From Knufia peltigerae (lineage: Eukaryota > Ascomycota > Eurotiomycetes > Chaetothyriales > Trichomeriaceae), in NCBI GenBank assembly GCA_030247855.1, contig JAPDRN010000199.1:1-46188 (forward strand): 46,188 nucleotides of DNA, given 5' to 3'. Below, piece after piece: positions 24,812 through 32,763 of this stretch. The notes under the pieces are model-generated. The model was not told the DNA's origin. It did no database searches and saw only the letters and a program-made list of their open reading frames with translations. The translations under genes were made by a program, and so were the position numbers. Position 1 is the first letter of the stretch. Each line of letters starts with the position of its first letter.

Positions 24812-26770
24812 ATGGATACCTCGATGTTGATTCCGATGCTGGAACGGCTGGGCTGGACCAGCCTGCAGACCGTGCTGCTGGTGGCGCTGGTGCATCTGCT
24901 GTGCCGCACGCTGCCGACGCTGTCGGCGGCCACCCGTTGCCGCTTGTGGTGGCTGGTGTCGCTGCAGGCGGTGGTCGGCCTGTTGTGGAGCCAACCGCTG
25001 CAGCTGGCCTGGCTGCCCGCACCCGATGCGGTGGCAATGACGACCGTGGATCTTGCCGCGGACGCGATGTACACGATGGCACCGGAGGCATCGGCGCACT
25101 TGCTGGCGAACACGCCGATGGGCGATGTCGGCAGTACACCGGTGGCCTGGTGGGCATTGGCACTGGCCGCGCTGTGGATGTCCGGCGTACTGCTGATGGC
25201 GTTGCGGACCTTCGGCGAATGGCGCCGTTGCCGCGCGCTGCTGGCTGCGTCGTATCCGTGCGAGGACCAGGCACTGGTGCAGGCGCTGCAGCTGGCCGCG
25301 GATGCGCACGGCCTGCGCCGCGCGCCGCGCCTGTGGATGAGCGACCAGGTCGACGCGCCGCAGCTGGTCGGGCCGTTCCGTCCCGTGCTGCTGCTGCCGG
25401 CGGGAATGAACGCGCTGCAGGGCGATGCGCTGGATCTGGCGCTGACCCACGAACTGCAGCACCTGCAGCGTCGTGATCTGCAATGGGGACTGCTGCCGGC
25501 CCTGGCCCAGCATCTGTTCTTCTTCAATCCGCTGCTGCGCCTGGCCGTGCGCGAATATGCCCAGGCCCGCGAGGAAGCGGTGGATGCGGCCGTGGTCGGC
25601 CAGCATGGTGCCAGCCGCCATGCCTATGGCCGGTTGCTGCTGCAGCTGGGTGTGGCGCCGCAGCCACACCTCGGCGTGGCCAGCGCAGCGCCCAGCACCA
25701 CCAGCCTCAAGCGCCGCCTGCTCTCGCTGCAGTCGCACCGGGCGTGCCCGCGCCTGCTGGCCGTTGGCCTGACCCTGGTCGTGTTGGCCGTGGGTGTGGC
25801 GCCGATGCGCCTGGTGGCCGCGCCGGTCCCGCCTGCGCCGCCGGCACCGCCGCGCGCTGTGCCTGCGCCGCAACCGCCCGCAGCACCCTCGGCACCGGCG
25901 GCACCCTCGGCACCCTCGGCACCGGCAGCACCGCCCGCCGCAGCGGTACCTGCAGAACCGGCCGACTGGGCCGAGGAGGAGGAACCTGCCGAGCCCGCCA
26001 GCTCTGAGGAGACTGCTGACCTCAACGTGGATGTGGACGTGGATGCGGCAATGACCATCGTCACCCATGGCCAGCTCGATCTGGGTACGCCGCCGCCGCA
26101 GGCCTTCGTCCTCGTCGATCACGGCCAGGCATTCGCCAACGCCGGCATGGACGATGTGATGCAGGCGCGCAGCCGGATTGGTGACGGCCCGGCGCTGTGG
26201 TTCCGTCAGGGCGACAAGCGCTACGTCGTGCGCGATCCGATGCTGATCCAGTCGTTGCAGCGTGCCTACGCCGGTGCCGTCGATCTGGGCCGCCAGCAGA
26301 GTGAACTGGGGCGCCAGCAGAGTGTGTTGGGTCGTCAGCAGGGCCAGCTCGGCCGCGAGCAGGGCGAGCTGGGCAGGTTGCAGGGCGAAGAAGCGCGTGA
26401 GCTCGCCCTCGCCGCCGCACGCGCTGCACGCAGTGCGATCAACGATCGCGACATCAACCGCGAAGCGGCCGCCGAAGCGGCGCGGGCCACCCGTGGCGCG
26501 GCGGATGATGTGGCGATTGCACGGCAGGCCGCGGCCGAAGCACAGCGCGCGTCACAGGTTGCCCGCAACCAGGCACTGCAGTCCGAGCGCAGCCGCGAAA
26601 TGAGCCGTCTCGCCAGTCAGCAGGCTGCGCTGGGAAGCCAGCAGGCCGTGCTGGGCAGCAAGCAGGCGGCATTGGGTGAGCGCCAGGCGCGGCTGCAGGT
26701 GCAGGCCGCGAAGCAGGCAGAGCAGGTCATCGCCCGTGCGCTGGCCAGCGGCAAGGCCGAGCGGCTCTGA
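24812..26770 (+). CDS. M56-family membrane metallopeptidase with Pro-rich and heptad-repeat C-terminus (BlaR1-like, no penicillin-sensor domain)
   Basis: A 652-residue integral membrane protease. The N-terminal half has several helices (for example 20-40, 45-65, 110-130) and the zinc motif His213-Glu214-Leu-Gln-His217 (LTHELQHLQRRD), with a downstream REEAVDAAVV acidic ligand region. A further helix at about 313-333 leads out of the membrane. Instead of the beta-lactamase-like sensor of BlaR1, a Pro/Ala-rich stretch follows at about 338-390, then an acidic DVDVDVD run, a short globular segment, and long Gln-rich helices. Five seven-residue repeats of the LGRQQSE type lie at 492-526, with four LGSQQAA-type repeats at 600-627. 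These look like coiled coil. Partner of the BlaI-type repressor three bases upstream. The signal sensed is unknown. The gene is followed by a SMAG hairpin. Confidence 0.85.
   Translation: MDTSMLIPMLERLGWTSLQTVLLVALVHLLCRTLPTLSAATRCRLWWLVSLQAVVGLLWSQPLQLAWLPAPDAVAMTTVDLAADAMYTMAPEASAHLLANTPMGDVGSTPVAWWALALAALWMSGVLLMALRTFGEWRRCRALLAASYPCEDQALVQALQLAADAHGLRRAPRLWMSDQVDAPQLVGPFRPVLLLPAGMNALQGDALDLALTHELQHLQRRDLQWGLLPALAQHLFFFNPLLRLAVREYAQAREEAVDAAVVGQHGASRHAYGRLLLQLGVAPQPHLGVASAAPSTTSLKRRLLSLQSHRACPRLLAVGLTLVVLAVGVAPMRLVAAPVPPAPPAPPRAVPAPQPPAAPSAPAAPSAPSAPAAPPAAAVPAEPADWAEEEEPAEPASSEETADLNVDVDVDAAMTIVTHGQLDLGTPPPQAFVLVDHGQAFANAGMDDVMQARSRIGDGPALWFRQGDKRYVVRDPMLIQSLQRAYAGAVDLGRQQSELGRQQSVLGRQQGQLGREQGELGRLQGEEARELALAAARAARSAINDRDINREAAAEAARATRGAADDVAIARQAAAEAQRASQVARNQALQSERSREMSRLASQQAALGSQQAVLGSKQAALGERQARLQVQAAKQAEQVIARALASGKAERL
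26285..26389 (+). repeat. Five in-frame 21-base repeats coding LGRQQSE-type heptads
   Basis: Five consecutive 21-base units inside the M56 gene code LGRQQSE, LGRQQSV, LGRQQGQ, LGREQGE and LGRLQGE. Because each unit is exactly seven codons, copy-number change would keep the reading frame. Confidence 0.8.
26609..26692 (+). repeat. Four in-frame 21-base repeats coding LGSQQAA-type heptads
   Basis: A second repeat tract in the same gene: LASQQAA, LGSQQAV, LGSKQAA, LGERQAR. It is related in pattern to the first tract but clearly different in sequence. Confidence 0.75.
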
Positions 26771-26774
26771 ACCG

Positions 26775-26797
26775 GTAGTGCCGGCCGCTGGCCGGCA
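26775..26797 (+). repeat. SMAG repeat, left half of a facing pair
   Basis: Canonical GTAG plus palindrome, starting five bases after the M56 stop codon. It pairs with the inverted copy at 26807-26829. Confidence 0.88.
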
Positions 26798-26806
26798 ATG
26801 TGGGGG

Positions 26807-26829
26807 TGCCGGCCAGCGGCCGGCACTAC
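26807..26829 (-). repeat. SMAG repeat, right half of a facing pair
   Basis: An inverted copy of the element at 26775-26797. Together they can form a 23-bp perfect stem with a 9-base loop between two convergent genes. The arrangement resembles a REPIN (paired REP) and probably acts as a bidirectional transcription barrier. Confidence 0.88.
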
Positions 26830-26839
26830 CCCGGGCCGA

Positions 26840-27163
26840 TCAACCGCAGCTGGCGCGCTCGATACGGTTCTGCGCATCCACCTGCACGGTCACGCGGTCC
26901 TGGCGGAAGTCCATGGTGACGGCCATGCCGGGCTTGACCACGCGTGCATTGCGCGCGCCGCTGTCGGCCACCAGCTTCTTGATCGTCGCTTCGTCGGCGA
27001 CCTTGCCGGTAAAGCTCTCCAGCTTTTCAGGATTGCACTCCTGCGGGCCGTCCGACACCTTGGCCGGCAGGCTGCCGACATCGGCGGAGGTGTTGCCACC
27101 GGCATGGCTGCAGGCTGCGAGTGGCAGGATGGCCGCAAGCAGCAACAGGGAGGATCGACGCAT
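26840..27163 (-). CDS. I78-family peptidase inhibitor lipoprotein (copy 3)
   Basis: A 107-residue lipoprotein: lipobox LAAC (Cys18), a short linker, and an I78-like domain from Cys43 (PQECNPEKLESFTGK) to the terminal ASCG (Cys106), containing ARVVKPGMAVTMDFRQDRVTVQVD. The order of elements (first Cys, helix, Arg-Val-x-x-Pro loop, Asp/Arg strand, final Cys-Gly) follows family I78. AGGAG lies seven bases before the ATG. It is convergent with the M56 gene, separated by the paired SMAG hairpin. The nearby M56 gene encodes a peptidase, but I78 proteins inhibit serine proteases, so a direct link is not implied. Confidence 0.8.
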   Translation of the reverse strand: MRRSSLLLLAAILPLAACSHAGGNTSADVGSLPAKVSDGPQECNPEKLESFTGKVADEATIKKLVADSGARNARVVKPGMAVTMDFRQDRVTVQVDAQNRIERASCG

Positions 27164-27252
27164 GGAAGTACTCCTGGGTGGTGTTCAGTAACGGAAGTGT
27201 CGCCGGGACGTGTGTCAGCAATGTCAACGCGGCCTGAATCTGTCTTCTCCGA

Positions 27253-28272
27253 TCATCCGCTTACCAGCGCCAGCGTCTCCCGTTCGCGCTGCTCTTCCCG
27301 CACCAGCCGCTGCAGCAGCAGCGCCAGGGTCACCACGTCCTGGTGGTTGTGGTCGGCCACCCGGCGCAGGTTCACCGCATCGCCGCCGCGCAGGAAACGC
27401 AGCCACGCAGCGGGGGCTTCCGAACCGGGCAGATCATCCTCGCGCACCACACGCAGCAGTTGCCGCTCGATGGTGGACAGCTTGCAGTTCTCCCACGTAC
27501 CGCGATAACGGCGGCGGGTGGGGTACAGCAGGTCCACGTGGTCCAGTGCAGTAATGGGATCGGCCTGCCGGGCCAGCCGGTAACGTGTCTTCAGCAGCGG
27601 CGCGTCGTAGCTGCGGCCGTTGTAGCTGCAGAACACCGTATGCGGCTGCAGCCAACTGGCGAAGGTGGTCAGCATCGCTTCTTCAGCAGCCATCGTGGAG
27701 ATCAGCAACTGGCGGATGCGCAGACCCTCGCCGCGCTGTGGGCATACATGCCAGTCGGCGGCGCCGATCATGAAGGCACGGGTGCCGGTGCCACCGGCCA
27801 GGCCGGTGGTTTCGGTATCGAAGAACAACAGGTCATGCGCAGCCACGTGCTGGTCTTCGCGCTTGGCGAACGCCAGCGACAGCGGTGCGGTGGGAATGGC
27901 CTGTGGCTGCAGTGACTCGATCAGGAACAGGCCGGGCGCGATCTCTTCGCCGGGCAGCCGCCGGTCCTGCGCGCTGGCGCGTGCCGGCGCAGGTCCGCCA
28001 CGCGAACGCATGCCGAGCAGGCGATGCAGGCTGCCGACCTCGGGCCGTCGCAGTGCTGGCGGCGCAGGCGCGGTGGTGGCGGTGCCGGTCGGCTTGTGAC
28101 GGATCTCCTGTTCCACCCAGGCAAACACCGAACGCTCGGCCGGTGGCTGCCGCGCATCGTTGGCGGCCACCGGTGCCGGTGGCGTGTCCCGCGCCGGCGC
28201 GGCAGGCGTGGCCGCTTTCGGGTCACCGGCCTGCTTCCGCAGCAGGCGCAGCTTGTCCAGACTCAGGCTCAC
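27253..28272 (-). CDS. mrfB: MrfB/YprB-like exonuclease (RNase H-like fold)
   Basis: A 339-residue protein. An Ala/Pro-rich variable N-terminus (1-130) is followed by a DEDD-type exonuclease core: FFDTETTGL (DxE motif), a central FCSYNGRSYDAPLL, and RVADHNHQDVVTLALLL at the C-terminus. This is the RNase_H_2 arrangement of Bacillus YprB (MrfB), the metal-dependent 3' exonuclease of the mitomycin-repair pair MrfA/MrfB. I see no obvious TPR region at the C-terminus. The start is a GTG that overlaps the helicase stop (GTGA), so the two are translationally coupled, which supports the pairing. Confidence 0.82.
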   Translation of the reverse strand: MSLSLDKLRLLRKQAGDPKAATPAAPARDTPPAPVAANDARQPPAERSVFAWVEQEIRHKPTGTATTAPAPPALRRPEVGSLHRLLGMRSRGGPAPARASAQDRRLPGEEIAPGLFLIESLQPQAIPTAPLSLAFAKREDQHVAAHDLLFFDTETTGLAGGTGTRAFMIGAADWHVCPQRGEGLRIRQLLISTMAAEEAMLTTFASWLQPHTVFCSYNGRSYDAPLLKTRYRLARQADPITALDHVDLLYPTRRRYRGTWENCKLSTIERQLLRVVREDDLPGSEAPAAWLRFLRGGDAVNLRRVADHNHQDVVTLALLLQRLVREEQRERETLALVSG

Positions 28273-30758
28273 GGGGCAATCAGCTCCACGGGGTCGCGCG
28301 TGCTCACCACCACGTCAGCGACATGCTGGCAGGCCTGCGCATCGAACAGGTCGAGCACGCGCAGCGCCAACGCACGCGGCGAGGTTTCATCTTCTTCCTG
28401 CGCGGCCAGCACCGGGCCGACGCAGGCTGGACAACCCGCCCTGCAGTCGCAGCGCTGTACCAGTTCGCGCGCGCGCTGCACCAGCTCGGCCTGGCGCTGC
28501 CACAGCGGCTCACTCAGGCCGACGCCACCGGGGAAGTTGTCGTACAGGTAGACGGTCGGCACGAATTCCTGCAGCAGTTCCACCGCGCCCGGCTCGCCAT
28601 CGCTGCCACGCAGCTGGCCGCGCCCGCTCTGGTCGGCAATCGCGATCCAGGTGCCATCGCCGTTGCCCACCGACTTCTGCAGGTCGCGTGCATCGGCCAT
28701 CACCGCCACCGTGGCGACGATGTGCAGCGCATAGGCGGCGCCGAGGAAACCATCCAGCGCATCCTGCTTGCTGGCGAAGGCGCGCAGCAGCAGCGCCTGC
28801 GGCAGCTGCCACCACACTGCGGTGGTGTGCAGTTCCTGGTCGGGCAGGTTGACCGGGCCGTAGCCGATGTTTTCGTGGGTGTAGTAGCGGATCTTCTTGT
28901 AGCCGGCCACGCGGCGCACCACGTGCACTTCGCCATGGTGCGAATCACCCCGGCCGGCCACGCCGCCATCGAAACGGTCCAGCACCTTGAGCTTGGTGAA
29001 GTCGATGCTGTCGGTGTAGTAGTCCACGTGGGTGCGGGTGACATAGGCCTTGCGGCCTTCCCAGTCCAGGGTTTCCACCTGGTAGGGGGTGGACTGCACC
29101 ATGTGGATGGCGCCTTCGTACAGGGTGAGCGCGGCAGCCGAATAGTCGACCTCGGCGATGATCTGCTGGCGGCCATCGCTGCGGTCGACCACCACGAAGT
29201 TGCCATCGGCCACCGCACGCAGGCTGACCGCGTTGGCCGGATAGCTGTCGGCGATCCATTCCCAGCGCTCGCCTTCGCGGTGGATCACCTCGGTTTCGGC
29301 CAGTGCTTCCAGGAACACTTCCGGATCGATCGGGCCGAAGCCATCGCCCACCCGGAACGGCAGTTCGAATGCCGCGCAGCGGATGTGATCGAACAGGATC
29401 AACGGCTGGTCGGGCGCGATGCGAGCGTGTTCCGGCGACGCCTCGGCGAAGAAGTCCGGATGCCGCACCACGTACTGGTCCAGCGGCTGTGAACTGGCCA
29501 CCATCACCCCGAGTGCAGGCTGCTGGCGGCGGCCGGCGCGGCCGAAGCGCTGCCAGGTAGCGGCCACGCTGCCGGGATAACCGTTGAGGATCACCACGTC
29601 CAGGCTGCCGATGTCCACGCCCAGTTCCAGCGCCGAGGTGCTGACGATGCCGTCGATGGTGCCGGCGCGCATCGCACGCTCGGTCTCGCGGCGCTCGGTG
29701 GGCAGGTAGCCGCCGCGGTACGCGCGGATGCGCGGTGGCTTGCGCGGGTCGTGGTCGAAGATGTCCTTCAGGTACTTGGTCAGCACCTCCACCATCAGCC
29801 GGGTCTGCGCGAACACCAGCGTCTTCAGCCCGGACTTGATCGCGATGCGGGCGATGCGGTTGCTCTGCGAGCGCGCCGAGGCGCGCAGGCCCAGGTCGGG
29901 GTTGATCACCGGCGGGTTCCACAGCAGCACCTGCTTCGGCCCGCTGGGCGCGCCGGATTCGGTGATGGCGGTGACCGGGGCTTCGATCAGTGCCTCGGCA
30001 TGCGCCTGCGGGTTGCCGATGGTGGCCGAGCACAGGATGAACTGCGGTTGCACCCCGTAGAACGCGCAGATGCGCTTGAGCCGGCGCAGCACGTTGGTGA
30101 CGTGGCTGCCGAACACGCCGCGATAGGTGTGCACTTCATCGATGACGATGTAGCGCAGGTTCTCGAAGAACTGTGCCCACTTGGTGTGATGCGGCAGGAT
30201 CGCCTGGTGCAGCATGTCCGGGTTGGAGACCACGATGTCGCCATGCAGGCGGATCGCCTGCCGTGCATCACCGGGGGTGTCGCCGTCGAAGGTGAAGGCC
30301 TTCACCCCGAGGTCGCCGGCGCGGTTGAGCTCCAGCAGTTCGGCCACCTGGTCCTGTGCCAGTGCCTTGGTCGGGAACAGGTACAGCGCCTTGGCCTTGT
30401 CCTGCATGGCAGCGCTGACCACCGGCAGGGTGTAGCACAGCGACTTGCCGCTGGCGGTGGGGGTGACGATGGCCACGTGCTCGCCACGCTGGCTGGCCTC
30501 CCAGGCCTCGGCCTGATGGCTGTACAGCTGCTCGATGCCGCGTGCGTTCAGCGCGGTGGCCAGCGCCGGTGGCACCGAAGCGGGAATCGGCGCATAGCGG
30601 CCTTCGCGGCCGGGAATGGCGAAGCTGCCGGTGATGCGATCCTGGTAGCGGCGCTGCAGGCGTGCGCTGAGCAGGGCGCCATCGCGGGCGGGCAGGCCGT
30701 CGCGGGTGGCGAGCTGCTGCTCCGCATCGGCAGTGCGCTTGGCGAGTTCGTAGGCCAT
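28269..30758 (-). CDS. mrfA: MrfA/YprA-like DEAD/DEAH-box DNA helicase
   Basis: An 829-residue superfamily 2 helicase. Walker A is TPTASGKS (Lys105), Walker B is Asp207-Glu-Val-His210, then motif III SAT, and the second RecA lobe with STSALELGVDIG and QRFGRAGRR. A C-terminal domain (DUF1998 type) ends with a four-cysteine cluster, Cys770, Cys772, Cys776 and Cys779 (CDCRAGCPAC), expected to bind zinc. This matches Bacillus MrfA (YprA), which repairs mitomycin C lesions with MrfB. I chose the ATG at 30758 (MAYELAKRTADAEQQ); a GTG at 30803 would add 15 residues. No LexA box is visible upstream. Confidence 0.88.
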   Translation of the reverse strand: MAYELAKRTADAEQQLATRDGLPARDGALLSARLQRRYQDRITGSFAIPGREGRYAPIPASVPPALATALNARGIEQLYSHQAEAWEASQRGEHVAIVTPTASGKSLCYTLPVVSAAMQDKAKALYLFPTKALAQDQVAELLELNRAGDLGVKAFTFDGDTPGDARQAIRLHGDIVVSNPDMLHQAILPHHTKWAQFFENLRYIVIDEVHTYRGVFGSHVTNVLRRLKRICAFYGVQPQFILCSATIGNPQAHAEALIEAPVTAITESGAPSGPKQVLLWNPPVINPDLGLRASARSQSNRIARIAIKSGLKTLVFAQTRLMVEVLTKYLKDIFDHDPRKPPRIRAYRGGYLPTERRETERAMRAGTIDGIVSTSALELGVDIGSLDVVILNGYPGSVAATWQRFGRAGRRQQPALGVMVASSQPLDQYVVRHPDFFAEASPEHARIAPDQPLILFDHIRCAAFELPFRVGDGFGPIDPEVFLEALAETEVIHREGERWEWIADSYPANAVSLRAVADGNFVVVDRSDGRQQIIAEVDYSAAALTLYEGAIHMVQSTPYQVETLDWEGRKAYVTRTHVDYYTDSIDFTKLKVLDRFDGGVAGRGDSHHGEVHVVRRVAGYKKIRYYTHENIGYGPVNLPDQELHTTAVWWQLPQALLLRAFASKQDALDGFLGAAYALHIVATVAVMADARDLQKSVGNGDGTWIAIADQSGRGQLRGSDGEPGAVELLQEFVPTVYLYDNFPGGVGLSEPLWQRQAELVQRARELVQRCDCRAGCPACVGPVLAAQEEDETSPRALALRVLDLFDAQACQHVADVVVSTRDPVELIAP

Positions 30759-30851
30759 GGAAGATGGAGCCGGGACGTTTTTCGAGGGGTCACATGGCAC
30801 CACATTCGCGTCTCAGGATGTGAGACATCGCGCGCGAAGAGCGTGAACCAT
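30759..30851. other. Gap upstream of the helicase gene
   Basis: A gap of 93 bases. No terminator for the upstream membrane-protein gene and no recognisable SOS box. It presumably carries the mrfAB promoter. Confidence 0.35.
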
Positions 30852-31958
30852 TCATTGCCCCGGGTCGGGACGCCGCGCGATTTCCGCGTCGAGCGCCTCA
30901 CTGCGGCGGAGGGACTGCACGATGCAGACCACAAGCCGTACCGTGTGCCAGCCCAACGCCAGCATTGCCAGTGCCTGCCAGACAGATGCAACCGGCCAGC
31001 CCAGTTCCAGACGCTGTGACAACGGCATCCAGGCGGCGCCGAACATCAGAACACACAGCAGCAGGCCCAGCCAGGCCAGATGCCAGAACCCGCCCGTGGG
31101 CGGATAGCGCCGTCGGTCGCTGGCCAGGCACCATGCCGTGCCCGCGCCCAGCACCCTCCCATCGCAGGTGCGCACATCCAGCAACATCGAGCGCCCGCGG
31201 GAAAATCCCCCGGCGTGCTCCCATTCCGCCGGAAGCTGCACGCGCCGGTCATTACCCAAGAGCCACACCTGTGATGCCTGAGCAGTGCGCCGGTACACGA
31301 GTAGACGGCCGCGGACCCGCAGTACGCGCTGCGCCGTCGCAGGGCCGTTGCGGCGTGGGCGGCCCAGCCAGGCCGCAAGACCGGCGATGGCAAGCAATGG
31401 CGTGGCGAGCAGGCCCGGGACGTCGGCGGCGGCCCATAGCGCCAGTGCGGCAATCACCAGCGGGGAAGGGCGCAGGCCGGGACCCCGTCGCATCGAAACT
31501 TCTTCCGGTGTCTCCATGCGCTCGCCACAGACTCGACTGGTGGCTGCATCCGGCCGTGCAGCAGTGATATTGAAGCCATTGAGACGCACCACCACCGCCA
31601 CGCGTTCGTCCAGCACCACTTCGGCTTGGTTGTCTTCCGAGAGGTATGGCCATGCCCGCCTTGGAACCAGCACGGGAACTCCACCCAGCAGGCCGTCGCC
31701 GACCGGGAAGTTGTTCCAGCACGCCCCCCCGGCGAACGCCCCGCGCAGCCGCTTCACCTGGTCGTCATGCACGCAACCGGTCAGCGCGCGCAGCGGTGCC
31801 AGTGCGCAGTGTTCGTCGGCGTCGAGCGTCCGCAGGGTGCTGCTCCGGCGCAGCGAGGCCAAGCCTGTGCGTACGCGTGATGCCCATTCGGCAAAGGCCG
31901 CGAGGACCATCACCAACAGGACTGCCAGACCGATCAGCACGGCTGCGCGTGACATCAT
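30852..31958 (-). CDS. Unrecognised membrane protein
   Basis: A 368-residue protein that I cannot assign to a family. It has an N-terminal hydrophobic helix (about 5-25). A soluble part contains DADEHCALAPLRALTG and an acidic region. Two or three central helices (about 165-200) are followed by a second soluble part, and two helices near the C-terminus (about 290-310 and 323-345) precede a basic tail. This looks like an inner-membrane protein with two cytoplasmic or periplasmic lobes. Two adjacent ATGs (31958, 31955) are possible starts, neither with a good ribosome-binding site. It is transcribed towards mrfA, 93 bases upstream, and divergent from the small secreted protein at 32196. Confidence 0.6.
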   Translation of the reverse strand: MMSRAAVLIGLAVLLVMVLAAFAEWASRVRTGLASLRRSSTLRTLDADEHCALAPLRALTGCVHDDQVKRLRGAFAGGACWNNFPVGDGLLGGVPVLVPRRAWPYLSEDNQAEVVLDERVAVVVRLNGFNITAARPDAATSRVCGERMETPEEVSMRRGPGLRPSPLVIAALALWAAADVPGLLATPLLAIAGLAAWLGRPRRNGPATAQRVLRVRGRLLVYRRTAQASQVWLLGNDRRVQLPAEWEHAGGFSRGRSMLLDVRTCDGRVLGAGTAWCLASDRRRYPPTGGFWHLAWLGLLLCVLMFGAAWMPLSQRLELGWPVASVWQALAMLALGWHTVRLVVCIVQSLRRSEALDAEIARRPDPGQ

Positions 31959-32195
31959 CAGGCAGCCGGCTGCAGCGGTGGGACTGTGGAGGAAGCTGTC
32001 ATGGCTGGCTGCCGTACCCGGAATGCCTCAGGATGCAGGCCCCGCCCTGGCTGGGGGAATGAAGTTCGTTGCAAACTTCGGCGCCCTGGCCGCGCATCGG
32101 TGATGCGGGACACTCCCTGAACGCCGGCGGCGCCTCCAACGAAATCTGAAGCCCGCACCCGTATCCTCGACACCTGGACGCAACAGGCAAGGATC
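31959..32195. other. Divergent intergenic region
   Basis: A region of 237 bases between the unrecognised membrane protein and the small secreted protein. I see no gene. A less GC-rich patch (gaagttcgttgcaaac) at 32060-32075 could be promoter sequence, but no clear elements stand out. Confidence 0.35.
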
Positions 32196-32726
32196 ATGGC
32201 TGTGGCAAAACGGGCAACGCAGGGAGCACTTCTGGCCGGCATGCTGCTGGCGGGCATCGCGCACGCGCAGCAGACGACGCCGGCGGCCGTGCCCGTGCCC
32301 ACGCCTGATCCCGTACCGGCGCCTGCCGTGCCGCCCGCTGCTGATGACGCGCGCGTGGTCGCCCCGCCTGCGCAGGGGAACGTCACCACGCTGGGCGAAG
32401 TGCGCGCGCTCAAGCCCGAAGACGACCAGCCGCTGGACCTGTACCGCTTCAAGAACCCGATGCGCGCGGAGAACAACCGCTTCAGCCGCGACTGGAGTGA
32501 GCCGCCCTCGCCCGAGCAGGTCAGCATGGGCGGCGGTTACATCATGATGGGCGTGGTCAAGGGCGTGATGGCAGCGGCCAAGGGTCTGAACAAAATTACC
32601 GGCGGACCGGACCAGATCCAGTCGGCCATCGCGCGGCCGCCACCGCAACTGAGCGCGGAGCAGCAACGGCGCGCGCTGCAGTTCTGCGCGCAGCAGGACG
32701 GTTGCGGCGCACCGCCGGAGAAGTAG
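32196..32726 (+). CDS. Small secreted hypothetical protein
   Basis: A 176-residue protein with a signal peptide (cleavage after AHA, about 24), a Pro/Ala/Val-rich linker (about 27-60), and a conserved-looking region. That region contains EVRALKPEDDQPLDLYRFKNP and a Gly/Met-rich segment MGGGYIMMGVVKGVMAAAKG that could be amphipathic or membrane-associating. Two Cys near the C-terminus (CAQQDGC) may form a disulfide. I do not recognise the family. AAGG lies three bases before the ATG at 32196. The next gene follows after 37 bases, so the two are likely an operon. Confidence 0.65.
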   Translation: MAVAKRATQGALLAGMLLAGIAHAQQTTPAAVPVPTPDPVPAPAVPPAADDARVVAPPAQGNVTTLGEVRALKPEDDQPLDLYRFKNPMRAENNRFSRDWSEPPSPEQVSMGGGYIMMGVVKGVMAAAKGLNKITGGPDQIQSAIARPPPQLSAEQQRRALQFCAQQDGCGAPPEK

Positions 32727-32763
32727 GCGGTATCCTGCGGGCCTTCCCTTCGAGGCTGCCCGG

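Noticed and set aside
26285..26692. Regularly spaced repeats suggestive of a CRISPR-like array
   Set aside because: The units are 21 bases, imperfect and exactly in frame with the M56 protease, so they are coding heptads without spacers.
24812..26770. Calling the M56 protein a true BlaR1 beta-lactam receptor
   Set aside because: The peptidase and BlaI-type partner fit, but no penicillin-binding sensor domain with SxxK/SxN/KTG motifs is present.
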